IMG/VR virus record: IMGVR_UViG_3300031758_000004
Span: 1-64,000 of that record
From: a virus
Length of the DNA: 64,000 nt
Reading direction: 5' to 3' (one strand)
Position numbers and translations under genes: made by a program. The notes under the pieces were generated by a model, which did not search any database, had not been told where the DNA came from, and saw nothing but the letters and a program-made list of their open reading frames with translations. Shown here piece after piece: positions 1 to 8,185 of this stretch. Numbering within the stretch: position 1 is the first letter of the stretch; every line of letters starts with the position of its first letter.

Positions 1-150
1 TGACTCCCACTTGTACCAGATGTTCCATCATTTCCATTTAATCCAGAAATTCCGGAAGTACCAGATGTTCCATCATTTCCATTTATTCCAGAAGTTCCAG
101 AAGTGCCTTGACTCCCACTCGTACCAGATGTTCCATTAGATCCAGTTGGT
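1..150 (-). repeat. Gly-Thr-Ser coding repeats, block C (runs off window)
   Basis: Read on the minus strand this encodes tandem GTSGTSG triplets with Asn, Asp or Ile substitutions. These are coding collagen-like repeats within the fibre gene. They are not a CRISPR array: there are no spacers and the frame stays open. Confidence 0.85.
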
Positions 151-3089
151 CCTATCTGTGTGTACATAACCTGAGTAAATGTAGAAATCACACTAGGTAT
201 AGCAGGAATTATAGGTGATATACTTGATGGTAAATATTGAATTGATACTAAACTACTATCAGAATGCCACCACAATTCGACAGTATCATTTGGGTTTATT
301 GAAGTTCCAACATAATTTACAGTTGCTACTGTATAACCATACTCATTTGAATTTTTTCTAGCCGGTATATAAAATCTAGTTGTGCTATCTGGATAATCTA
401 ATCCATTATATTTTAACCATATATCAGCATAGTGGATATCAGCATCTGTATTTTGTAGTTGGATAGAATATATCATAGTGTATGTTCCTGGATTTTCAAT
501 CACCACACTACCTGTACCTGATAAGGAAAATCCAACTGATCCTGAATTAGTGTTAATACCCACTATTTGAGCAACACCAGGAGTAATAAATGGCTGAGTC
601 GTAAGATCAAGAAAGTTACCATAATAACCTAGTGCACCACCAACACCATTTACACCACTTGTTCCATTCAAACCTGATGTACCGGATGTTCCTGAAGTAC
701 CCACCCCCGAAGTTCCTGAAGTACCACTACCACCACCTGGATTAGTTGTTTGATAATATGTATTTCCACTATCATCAACAACCATATATTTAGTTAAACT
801 TGATGTTGATCCAATTCCTGTTATCGTTAAGTTATGTGTATTTGTTCTACCTTGACCAGTTACACTAAATGTAACACCATCAACACCACTTTGAACTTCA
901 AATACATTATCGGTTTCTAATGAACTTCCTCTTTTGATTGTAACAGCTCCTAAAGTAGAGTTAGTTACTATTTCTGGTGTAGATGAGTTATCATAAGCTT
1001 GTTGTAATGTAGTTGTTGATATACCACCAGATCCACCTAAGATCTCACCAAACTTAGAAACAAAATTAAATCTTGCCTGTGTGGGATCTGATAAGTTTGA
1101 AGCATTTTTATTAACAGATAAAATACCTATAAGAATACCATTATCTCTATTATTTGGATACTCAACATATAATTCTTCTTGTGCTGCTGAAATCGCTTCA
1201 GATAAAGATCCATATACTGTTTGACCATATTGAACTCTTACCAATCCAGTTGGGAATAAATATATTCTTTGATTTGTTGACGAACCATTACCACCACCTA
1301 CTACACTAATAACACCACCATTATCATAATGAGTAGGATCTATAAATGTTGTATTAGAAAATGTACCACCTATTTGAGTTCTATATTGAAAAGTTACCGG
1401 AGATTGACCACTAATATTAATACTATTTGGATTTAATTCATTATTAGTCCAATTTATACCATTACCCCAAAGAATACCAGTTGATGTATTAAACTCTAAA
1501 GTTGTACTATGAGCGGATGGTATAATTCCTTGATTTATTAATTTGATTGGTGACCATAAATCTCTCAATGCGGACATTGGTGATACATCATAATCAACAG
1601 TATTATTTACATTTAAAATGGTTTGTCTATCAGGGTGTACAACTTTACCTAAGAAGATATTTTGTCTTCTTTCTTGTGCTGTTGGAAATGTACCTTGTAA
1701 ATGTAATGAAGAACTAGCTGTTAATAAAACATAAGTACTATCAAATGTGTTTAAGTAAGGTGTTGTTATACTTGTAGTTCCACCATAAGTAATTTGTAAA
1801 ACTGTTGGTTTAATAGAATATGTACCTGTATTAGTTATAATCCAACCAGAAGCACTACCCACTGTAAATGTTGTACTACTAGTTTTAACAAGTCCCGAAT
1901 AATTATAAACACCTGTTGATATGACATTACCTTCTAATATATTTCTCTGTATATCAGTAAGAGATAAATTGATATCCTCATTATTAATTTCAACTTGTAG
2001 AGTTCCAATTGTTGAACTATTATTTGTAATATAACCAATTTGGTTAGTTCTTGATGAAAAATCTAATGTACTTGATGAGTTTATAAAACTACCTGGTGTT
2101 GTATCAGATAAATAAAGAATATCACCAATCGAATAAGCTGATAAATCAAGTCCCGATAAGATACCAGATGATATGGCAATACCCTCAGACGCAATTGGAA
2201 TATCAATATAAGCCAGACCAATTACTTGTTGATTTCCAACACCATTAGCAATTGACAAAGAGACACTGGGAATACCACTATATGATGACTGTATTTTAAG
2301 AGCAGATCCCTTAGGTATAATTGAACCAGTATTATTATAAACTCGGATAAATTGTTTAGTTTGTGGGTGATTAACTAACCAATTTAATCCATTACTTTCA
2401 ACAGTAAGAGTATCATAGAATGCTAAATTATATGACGATAGATTATCAATTAGCTGAGAAGAAGTTGTTTTTATTGTTATTATACCAGTTCCGGTATTTT
2501 TTATAATGAATCCTTTCCCTGAAAAACCTATTGCTGTCGGTAAAGTAATATCAAAAGTTCCATTAGCCTCAATATAGTGATCTGTATTGGATACCGAGTA
2601 GGTTGATGTTATATAAGCATAATTAGTAGAAACACTTGTACCTGATGTTCCTGAAGTGCCATTAGATCCAGAAGTCCCTGAAGTTCCATTTGTACCTGAA
2701 GTTCCATTTGTACCTGATGTTCCATTTATCCCTGATGTTCCGGAAGTTCCTGATAAACCAATTAACATTTGTTGCCAATGAGATGTATCTATATCAGGTG
2801 ATGACCAAGGAGCTGAACCAGTTAAATCAGAAATACATAAGTAAGCATTTCCATTATATGTAACAAAATCATAGTAGAAATACATCATCATCGAATCCCA
2901 TTCTCCTTGGAATAACATAGATGTTCCTTGTGGTCCTGTCGGACCTTGTGGACCAACAGAAGATGTACCACTTCCTAAATCTAAAAGATTTCCAAAACCA
3001 TCATAATATAAATCCGGTGTACCATGTACTACTTGAACCAATCTACCATATGTTCCGGAGACGGTTGCACCAGTAAAATCATAACTCAT
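1..3089 (-). CDS. Collagen-like tail or appendage fibre protein (partial, C-terminus outside window)
   Basis: Read leftward from an ATG at 3089, the frame stays open to the window edge for about 1029 codons. Residues 46-57 hold a true Gly-X-Y run (GPQGPTGPQG). Residues about 60-110 (GEWDSM...YNGNAYLC...W) resemble small carbohydrate-binding modules. Three blocks of Gly-Thr-Ser/Asn triplets then alternate with beta-rich, Ser/Thr/Asn-rich segments typical of trimeric phage fibres. No signal peptide is seen. A TTAATATATA motif lies just upstream of the start on the same strand. The neighbouring leftward cassette encodes protein-glycosylation-type enzymes, so this Ser/Thr-rich protein is a plausible substrate (inference). 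The exact fibre type is unknown. Confidence 0.85.
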   Translation of the reverse strand, partial: MSYDFTGATVSGTYGRLVQVVHGTPDLYYDGFGNLLDLGSGTSSVGPQGPTGPQGTSMLFQGEWDSMMMYFYYDFVTYNGNAYLCISDLTGSAPWSSPDIDTSHWQQMLIGLSGTSGTSGINGTSGTNGTSGTNGTSGTSGSNGTSGTSGTSVSTNYAYITSTYSVSNTDHYIEANGTFDITLPTAIGFSGKGFIIKNTGTGIITIKTTSSQLIDNLSSYNLAFYDTLTVESNGLNWLVNHPQTKQFIRVYNNTGSIIPKGSALKIQSSYSGIPSVSLSIANGVGNQQVIGLAYIDIPIASEGIAISSGILSGLDLSAYSIGDILYLSDTTPGSFINSSSTLDFSSRTNQIGYITNNSSTIGTLQVEINNEDINLSLTDIQRNILEGNVISTGVYNYSGLVKTSSTTFTVGSASGWIITNTGTYSIKPTVLQITYGGTTSITTPYLNTFDSTYVLLTASSSLHLQGTFPTAQERRQNIFLGKVVHPDRQTILNVNNTVDYDVSPMSALRDLWSPIKLINQGIIPSAHSTTLEFNTSTGILWGNGINWTNNELNPNSINISGQSPVTFQYRTQIGGTFSNTTFIDPTHYDNGGVISVVGGGNGSSTNQRIYLFPTGLVRVQYGQTVYGSLSEAISAAQEELYVEYPNNRDNGILIGILSVNKNASNLSDPTQARFNFVSKFGEILGGSGGISTTTLQQAYDNSSTPEIVTNSTLGAVTIKRGSSLETDNVFEVQSGVDGVTFSVTGQGRTNTHNLTITGIGSTSSLTKYMVVDDSGNTYYQTTNPGGGSGTSGTSGVGTSGTSGTSGLNGTSGVNGVGGALGYYGNFLDLTTQPFITPGVAQIVGINTNSGSVGFSLSGTGSVVIENPGTYTMIYSIQLQNTDADIHYADIWLKYNGLDYPDSTTRFYIPARKNSNEYGYTVATVNYVGTSINPNDTVELWWHSDSSLVSIQYLPSSISPIIPAIPSVISTFTQVMYTQIGPTGSNGTSGTSGSQGTSGTSGINGNDGTSGTSGISGLNGNDGTSGTSGS
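641..740 (-). repeat. Gly-Thr-Ser coding repeats, block B
   Basis: A second block of collagen-like GTSG triplets, preceded by a short glycine-rich linker (PGGGSG). It separates two beta-rich domains of the fibre. Confidence 0.85.
2632..2756 (-). repeat. Gly-Thr-Ser coding repeats, block A
   Basis: The longest N-proximal block, with alternating GTSG and GTNG triplets. It follows the carbohydrate-binding-like module and precedes a long beta-rich region. Confidence 0.85.
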
Positions 3090-3130
3090 AGTAGTATATA
3101 TTAAGTAACATGTGTCCAAACATGAATTAT

Positions 3131-3141
3131 TTAATATATAA
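3131..3141 (+). promoter_or_regulatory. Candidate phage late promoter motif TTAATATATAA
   Basis: The motif lies 18 bp before the start at 3159 and recurs before many genes in the window. It is analogous in position and AT content to the T4 late promoter TATAAATA. A reverse-strand TTAATATATAC copy serves the fibre gene that starts at 3089. Confidence 0.45.
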
Positions 3142-3158
3142 CAGAAATAAAATTTTAT

Positions 3159-3569
3159 ATGCCTTTAATTTACTCACCTTTATTAAACCAAGATGTAAAC
3201 TGGAGTGATTTGGAATATTCAGTTGGTAAAAAGTATTTAAAATGGGAAGAGGTAAATTTAAAATGGGAAAATGTTGAATTAACTTGGGATGAAGTTTTTA
3301 TTTTATTAGAAGTGGTATCACGCCGAGTGAGTGGTGGTGGAAGTGGATATCCACATAAAGGAGAATATGAAAAAAATAATCCATGGAGGCAACTAAATAA
3401 GGATTTAGGTAGAGAAAATACCGATAAAATAATAAAATTATATTGTAGAGTTAGAGGTATTGAATATGAAAAAATAAAAAATCCGAGAGAAGATATAAAA
3501 GTAACAATAAACGAGTTTGATCGTTTTTTAAACGATTCAATTAATATAAAAGTTGATTTTCAAAAATAA
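3159..3569 (+). CDS. Hypothetical protein with W-x-x-V repeats
   Basis: 136 residues, not recognised. Residues about 27-46 contain three short near-repeats (LKWEEV, LKWENV, LTWDEV) like a small beta-ladder. A Gly-rich turn (SGGGSG) and a Lys-rich C-terminal half follow. It starts the rightward pair between the fibre gene and a bidirectional terminator, and the ATG follows the late-promoter-like motif. Because of its place beside fibre genes a minor virion role is possible, but this is inference only. Confidence 0.6.
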   Translation: MPLIYSPLLNQDVNWSDLEYSVGKKYLKWEEVNLKWENVELTWDEVFILLEVVSRRVSGGGSGYPHKGEYEKNNPWRQLNKDLGRENTDKIIKLYCRVRGIEYEKIKNPREDIKVTINEFDRFLNDSINIKVDFQK

Positions 3570-3579
3570 TATATAAATT

Positions 3580-4266
3580 ATGGAAGATAATGATGTTTTT
3601 AGATTTGAAGATTTTCTAGGTGGTAATAAAATGGAAGATCTTAAAAAGATGAAGTCAAATCTATTAAAAGAAGGTTTGTTTTCAGATAGATATGAAGATG
3701 ATGAGGTTGATGAAGATAAAGAAATATTTACAAATATCAACGACGCCGCCGATGATGAAGATGAAATTGATCAAAGCTTAAATCCTTATAATAACTACAA
3801 TAGTGAGGAAGAACAAGAACAAGATGATTATTCATTTGATAATTCTTCAGAAGAGGAAGATTTGGAAGAAAATAACGAAAGTTATAATGATGAAGATTCA
3901 TATGTGTTATACAAAGATAAATCTGAAGAATTTATTTGTGATATAGCAATTGAAGGTGTAAGTCAAAAAGATACAGAAGTTAGATTAGTAATTGAATCAG
4001 CTGATTGGAATCTTATGTTTAAAGGTGAGGTTAAAAACGGTAAATGTATCATTCCTATTAAGAAATTAAGCCTTTTTAATGAAGGACAAAGAGGTAATAT
4101 AAAACTAGAAGTAAATGCTGATGGTAACTTATTCACACCTTGGAAAGATGAATTTATTGTTAAAGTATCTAAAAAGGTAACAGTTAATCTAAATGAAAAT
4201 AAAAAAATACGACCAATTAAAAAAGAAACTGGTGTAAAAGTAAAAGTAAACAAAAAGAGACCATAA
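3580..4266 (+). CDS. Acidic hypothetical protein with C-terminal beta domain
   Basis: 228 residues, function not recognised. Residues about 25-115 are dominated by Asp and Glu. The C-terminal part (about 118-210) is a compact beta domain (ICDIAIEGV...LVIESADWNLMF...LEVNADGNLFTPW). The last residues are Lys-rich. An acidic N-terminus joined to a folded C-terminus recalls phage scaffold or core proteins, but no family is assigned. It lies 10 bp after the preceding gene and ends in a strong terminator hairpin, so the two form a short operon. Confidence 0.65.
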   Translation: MEDNDVFRFEDFLGGNKMEDLKKMKSNLLKEGLFSDRYEDDEVDEDKEIFTNINDAADDEDEIDQSLNPYNNYNSEEEQEQDDYSFDNSSEEEDLEENNESYNDEDSYVLYKDKSEEFICDIAIEGVSQKDTEVRLVIESADWNLMFKGEVKNGKCIIPIKKLSLFNEGQRGNIKLEVNADGNLFTPWKDEFIVKVSKKVTVNLNENKKIRPIKKETGVKVKVNKKRP

Positions 4267-4279
4267 AGGTCTCTTTTTT
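4252..4279. terminator. Bidirectional intrinsic terminator
   Basis: AAAAAGAGACC pairs with GGTCTCTTTTT around a 5-base loop. It has a T-tract on one strand and an A-tract on the other, and lies between convergent genes ending at 4266 and 4282. Confidence 0.9.
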
Positions 4280-4281
4280 AT

Positions 4282-6633
4282 TTAAAAATTAAATTGTGGT
4301 AAAACATCTTCATCCAAGTTTGGCACTCTTATTAAACCAGAATTCATTATTGTGTCAATAACCATTTTACCAGTAATTGACTTAGTACATTCAAACTGTC
4401 TTTCAGTACCTTTATGATCCGGACACCAATTCCAATCACCAGCATCTAATCTATATCTATTGTAACAACCATTACAAACTGAATCATTGAAAATTCTAAA
4501 TACATTCTCACCTTCAAATTCAGAGATTGGTTTACTAAATCCTGATATCAAGAATGTTGGGACTCCTATTGTCCAAGATACCCAACTCAAACCAGAACCA
4601 ACTCCTATAAAAAACTCACAAGATAACATTGTTTCCATTAGTTTCTCCATTGATCCCTCTGGTAATTTCACACATCCTTCTGGATGTTTATTACCCATAT
4701 AATTATCACCTTCTTTAGAAAGAATCATAACTTCATATCCACTAGCCTTCAAAAAATAAACAACTTCCTGCCATCCAGTTGGATTATTCCAGTATTTAGT
4801 TTGTGCAGTTGAGTGAATTGCTATACCAACTCTTTTCTTTTTTTCTACTTTTGGTAAGTTAATTTTAGCTCTGACATATTCAAAATCCAAACCTAGTATA
4901 TCAGCTGATGTTTTTCCAAGTGGAATTTCTTTAAAATCTGTTGGATTTTTATCAAACTGTACAGTATTATCCTCATTATAAAACCAACCAATATTATACA
5001 TAGCATAGATGTGATTCACCACTGATCCCGGTTCAACAAATTCAATTTCTGGATAAGTTTCCTTAAATAGGTGATTCCAGAAAGTTGAACATATAACCTC
5101 ACAATTCCATTTTTTTCTAAATTCATCAACATATGGAAACCAAGCCAATGTATCGCCAATTGATCTCGATTCTAATGTTATAAAAACTCTCTTACCCGTA
5201 GCATCATACTTTTTATCATAGATTAATTCTTCACCATCCCAGACTTTACATGTGTACTCTTCAAAATACTTCTTATTTGTTTTTGTCCACATATTACTAC
5301 CAATGGTTGTTGAATATTCACAAAACCCCTTTGAATTCCAGAATTCAACTTTAAATTGTTTATTCAATTTTGACTTAACTTCAATATAAGCACCTCCAAT
5401 ATAATGATTTAAAATACTAACATCCTCATATTTTGGATTGATATTGATATCAGATTTTTCTATATTATCATAGAAATTTAAAAGTTTTTCCTCAAAATTT
5501 GAATTACTATTACTAATTAAATTATGAATTTTATCAACTTCATTTAAATCCTTCACACAATGAAACCCGAAGATATTATTTTTATCATATGGAAATCTAG
5601 ATTGAAATGGATATCCTTTACCGTGTTTATTCATATCAACTGGTAACTCATACCCATCATATTTATATTCTAAAAAGAATTTAACATCATTTGAATTAGA
5701 AACATTTATAAAGAACCAAAACATTTTAGGTATTATATTATTCTTCCATAGAATGCAATTGAATAATATTTCATCATGTAAAAACTCTTTCTCACAAATA
5801 GTCTCAACTTCTTCTAAATCACAAACAGACTTCCATTCTTCAAATATTGATTTATGTGTTTGATTAAAAATAACAACATTTGTTAAACAATATGGTGATG
5901 TTTGTTTATCAACTCCCAATAATTTTCTTGTTAAATCGCCAGGTGTATAGGCACCATTAACAAAAGTATAATCCCAACATCCTCTTTGTAAAATTGGACC
6001 ATCCGTTATGTATTTAGCATATTCAAAAATTTCAGATATATTATCTCTTACTTGAATATCAGAATCTAAAAATACATAGTCCTTATATCCTCTAGAAATA
6101 GCATCTAAAAATGCTGTCGGTTTTGTAAATTGTATATAATGCGGATTGTTAAGATCTCTACTAATATCAATTTTAATATTTTTTATTCGATTATTATTAT
6201 ACATGGTTTCATAACCAATTGTATAATGAAGTATATCTATATTAGTTAATTTAACTAATTGATTAATTAATTTTATAGTTAAGTCTTCATACTTTTTATT
6301 AGAAACCAAAACAAAACATTTTGATCTATCATTTATAACTTGATCATAAATTAATCTATCATTTGAATAAATTTTTAAGAAATACTCTTTATCACCCCAA
6401 GTTGATCTGAAATCTTTATTCATAATAAAAAATGATTTTTTATTATCAACATCTTCTTTGTTTGGTATGATATTAGTTTTTTCAAAAATTAAATCATCGA
6501 AAAATATATTTTTCAAATTAATTAAACAATTTTCAAAAAATTTATCAGTGTTATTTTTTATTTCTAAAAAATCACCATTTATTTTAACATCAAAACTCAT
6601 AAATATATTATATTTTTTCGGCGTAAATAACAC
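4282..6633 (-). CDS. Bifunctional glycosyltransferase: GT-A domain + autotransporter-type O-heptosyltransferase (Aah/TibC-like)
   Basis: 783 residues. The N-terminal half (about 1-370) looks like a GT-A glycosyltransferase with a DxD-type motif (FLDSDIQ). The C-terminal half (about 400-775) matches the bacterial autotransporter O-heptosyltransferase family (Aah, TibC). It has SIGDTLAWFPY, KYWNNPTGWQEV, FFIGVGSGLSW and FLISGFSKP...SEF, and the metal-finger cysteines in CNGC...WNWCPDHKGT...FECT. Family members O-glycosylate Ser of surface proteins with heptose. It is the last gene of a leftward overlapping trio beside a Gly-Thr-Ser fibre. The sugar and target here are not known. The heptosyltransferase domain assignment is strong; the N-terminal domain is less certain. 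Confidence 0.9.
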   Translation of the reverse strand: MLFTPKKYNIFMSFDVKINGDFLEIKNNTDKFFENCLINLKNIFFDDLIFEKTNIIPNKEDVDNKKSFFIMNKDFRSTWGDKEYFLKIYSNDRLIYDQVINDRSKCFVLVSNKKYEDLTIKLINQLVKLTNIDILHYTIGYETMYNNNRIKNIKIDISRDLNNPHYIQFTKPTAFLDAISRGYKDYVFLDSDIQVRDNISEIFEYAKYITDGPILQRGCWDYTFVNGAYTPGDLTRKLLGVDKQTSPYCLTNVVIFNQTHKSIFEEWKSVCDLEEVETICEKEFLHDEILFNCILWKNNIIPKMFWFFINVSNSNDVKFFLEYKYDGYELPVDMNKHGKGYPFQSRFPYDKNNIFGFHCVKDLNEVDKIHNLISNSNSNFEEKLLNFYDNIEKSDININPKYEDVSILNHYIGGAYIEVKSKLNKQFKVEFWNSKGFCEYSTTIGSNMWTKTNKKYFEEYTCKVWDGEELIYDKKYDATGKRVFITLESRSIGDTLAWFPYVDEFRKKWNCEVICSTFWNHLFKETYPEIEFVEPGSVVNHIYAMYNIGWFYNEDNTVQFDKNPTDFKEIPLGKTSADILGLDFEYVRAKINLPKVEKKKRVGIAIHSTAQTKYWNNPTGWQEVVYFLKASGYEVMILSKEGDNYMGNKHPEGCVKLPEGSMEKLMETMLSCEFFIGVGSGLSWVSWTIGVPTFLISGFSKPISEFEGENVFRIFNDSVCNGCYNRYRLDAGDWNWCPDHKGTERQFECTKSITGKMVIDTIMNSGLIRVPNLDEDVLPQFNF

Positions 6634-8185
6634 CCATTTTATTTTCTATTATATAATTACCACAATTATGACTCCATTTTGATAATTTAAATTTAAATCC
6701 ACAATATGTTAGTTTCTCTAAAATACTCATAGCTCTATAATTATCATTATTGTGATATTCTATTATAATTCTTTTTATCTTTTTAAGGTTTTCATTTGTT
6801 ATAGTTTCAAAGAAATCATACTCAGCACCTTCAATATCAACCTTCATCAAATCTATCTCACTCTCATCAATAAATTCTTCAATTAGTTTATTCGGTGTTA
6901 TAGATTGAACTCTAACTTCTTTTCTCTCCATATCATTTCCATTAGCATCAGTATGATATAAAGAAGAAACAACCGAACCTATACCTGGACTTGTATAAAA
7001 TACAATTTCACCATCAACTGATGAAATTGCCTTATCTATAATTCTTATTTTAGAATTCTTACTCCACATTCTATTTAGAATATCTACATTTGATTGGTCT
7101 GCTTCTATCATATATGTTTTTATATCTCTCTCAATAAAAGATATACTCGACATACCATAATTTGCACCAATGTCAACATAATTATTAATTTCATCAATGT
7201 TAAAACTAAATAAATCATAGATACTCATATCATTAAAGTCGGAAAACTCATTGAACTTAACTTCAGTATCTTTAATTAATTTAAACTTATTAGAAAGTGG
7301 ATGCTTTAAGTCAAAATCTTTTATTAAAATATTTTTTCTAATAACTTGATTTTCTAAGTATATTTCTAAGTAAAACCCATTTACTGACTTATTAATATTT
7401 AAACTAAATGGTGGTATAAACCAAAAAATTAAATTCTGTTTTAAATCAAAATCTCTATTCAAATAAATACAGATATCGGTATAATAGTCAAATATTCTAA
7501 AGTGAACATTGTTCATATCTTCACTATTATTCATAATAAAGAATTTTGTTTCTTCAGGAGAATACCAAAAATCTATTTTATTGTAGTTATAAAAACAAAG
7601 ATCTATCTTATTTTGACCATAAAATTCATATTTATCACTAAACGAATATATTTTATCTAAAACATTATTATTTCTAAAATTAGCCTCCCAACAGTTTTCT
7701 AAAACTGTGTTTACTAAAAACATTTCTTCAATGCTTCGGAAAAATGTTATATTTGTAAGTAAAAAATCTATATTAGTAAAGAATGAATTTGTACAAATGA
7801 TATTAGTTCCCCAATTACAAGAAACAAATTGATATCCATCTATATTCCATTTTTTAAACTCATTAACATCAACTATTTCAACATCATAAGTTATCTTATA
7901 AGTATAATTAATTGATTGATCTTTTAAATGTTTTAAACAAATTTCAATTAAATTACTTTCTGCAACACCGTGTGAATATTTTCTATCATCAACAATATTT
8001 TTTTGTTGATAAAAATAAAAGTCACACATTTCCTGAATGTTTTTATCTAAAGGTGAGTGACTTGCTAAAACTAAGTAATAATTTTCTCTACTAATAGTTT
8101 TTAAATTCTCTATAAGTAAATTCAAACCTTCATCTGATGTATGAAAGTATGTAATGATAAATCCTATTTTAGTGTCTGTCTTCAT
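6608..8185 (-). CDS. Bifunctional GT-A-like glycosyltransferase + FkbM-family methyltransferase
   Basis: 525 residues. Residues 1 to about 215 look like a GT-A nucleotide-sugar transferase: an opening beta-alpha unit (KIGFIITYFHTSD) and an acidic DVEI in the DxD position. A beta-rich linker follows. Residues about 335-510 are a clear FkbM methyltransferase with SAM-binding VDIGANYGM, then MIEAD, and a conserved MKVDIEGAEYD. FkbM enzymes usually O-methylate sugars, so the protein probably adds and/or caps a glycan (inference). It overlaps the upstream gene by 17 bp and the downstream gene by 26 bp, indicating translational coupling. The methyltransferase call is strong and the N-terminal call moderate. 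Confidence 0.85.
   Translation of the reverse strand: MKTDTKIGFIITYFHTSDEGLNLLIENLKTISRENYYLVLASHSPLDKNIQEMCDFYFYQQKNIVDDRKYSHGVAESNLIEICLKHLKDQSINYTYKITYDVEIVDVNEFKKWNIDGYQFVSCNWGTNIICTNSFFTNIDFLLTNITFFRSIEEMFLVNTVLENCWEANFRNNNVLDKIYSFSDKYEFYGQNKIDLCFYNYNKIDFWYSPEETKFFIMNNSEDMNNVHFRIFDYYTDICIYLNRDFDLKQNLIFWFIPPFSLNINKSVNGFYLEIYLENQVIRKNILIKDFDLKHPLSNKFKLIKDTEVKFNEFSDFNDMSIYDLFSFNIDEINNYVDIGANYGMSSISFIERDIKTYMIEADQSNVDILNRMWSKNSKIRIIDKAISSVDGEIVFYTSPGIGSVVSSLYHTDANGNDMERKEVRVQSITPNKLIEEFIDESEIDLMKVDIEGAEYDFFETITNENLKKIKRIIIEYHNNDNYRAMSILEKLTYCGFKFKLSKWSHNCGNYIIENKMGVIYAEKI

Noticed and set aside
1-150. CRISPR-like direct repeats
   Set aside because: The repeats are in an open frame encoding Gly-Thr-Ser triplets, with no unique spacers.
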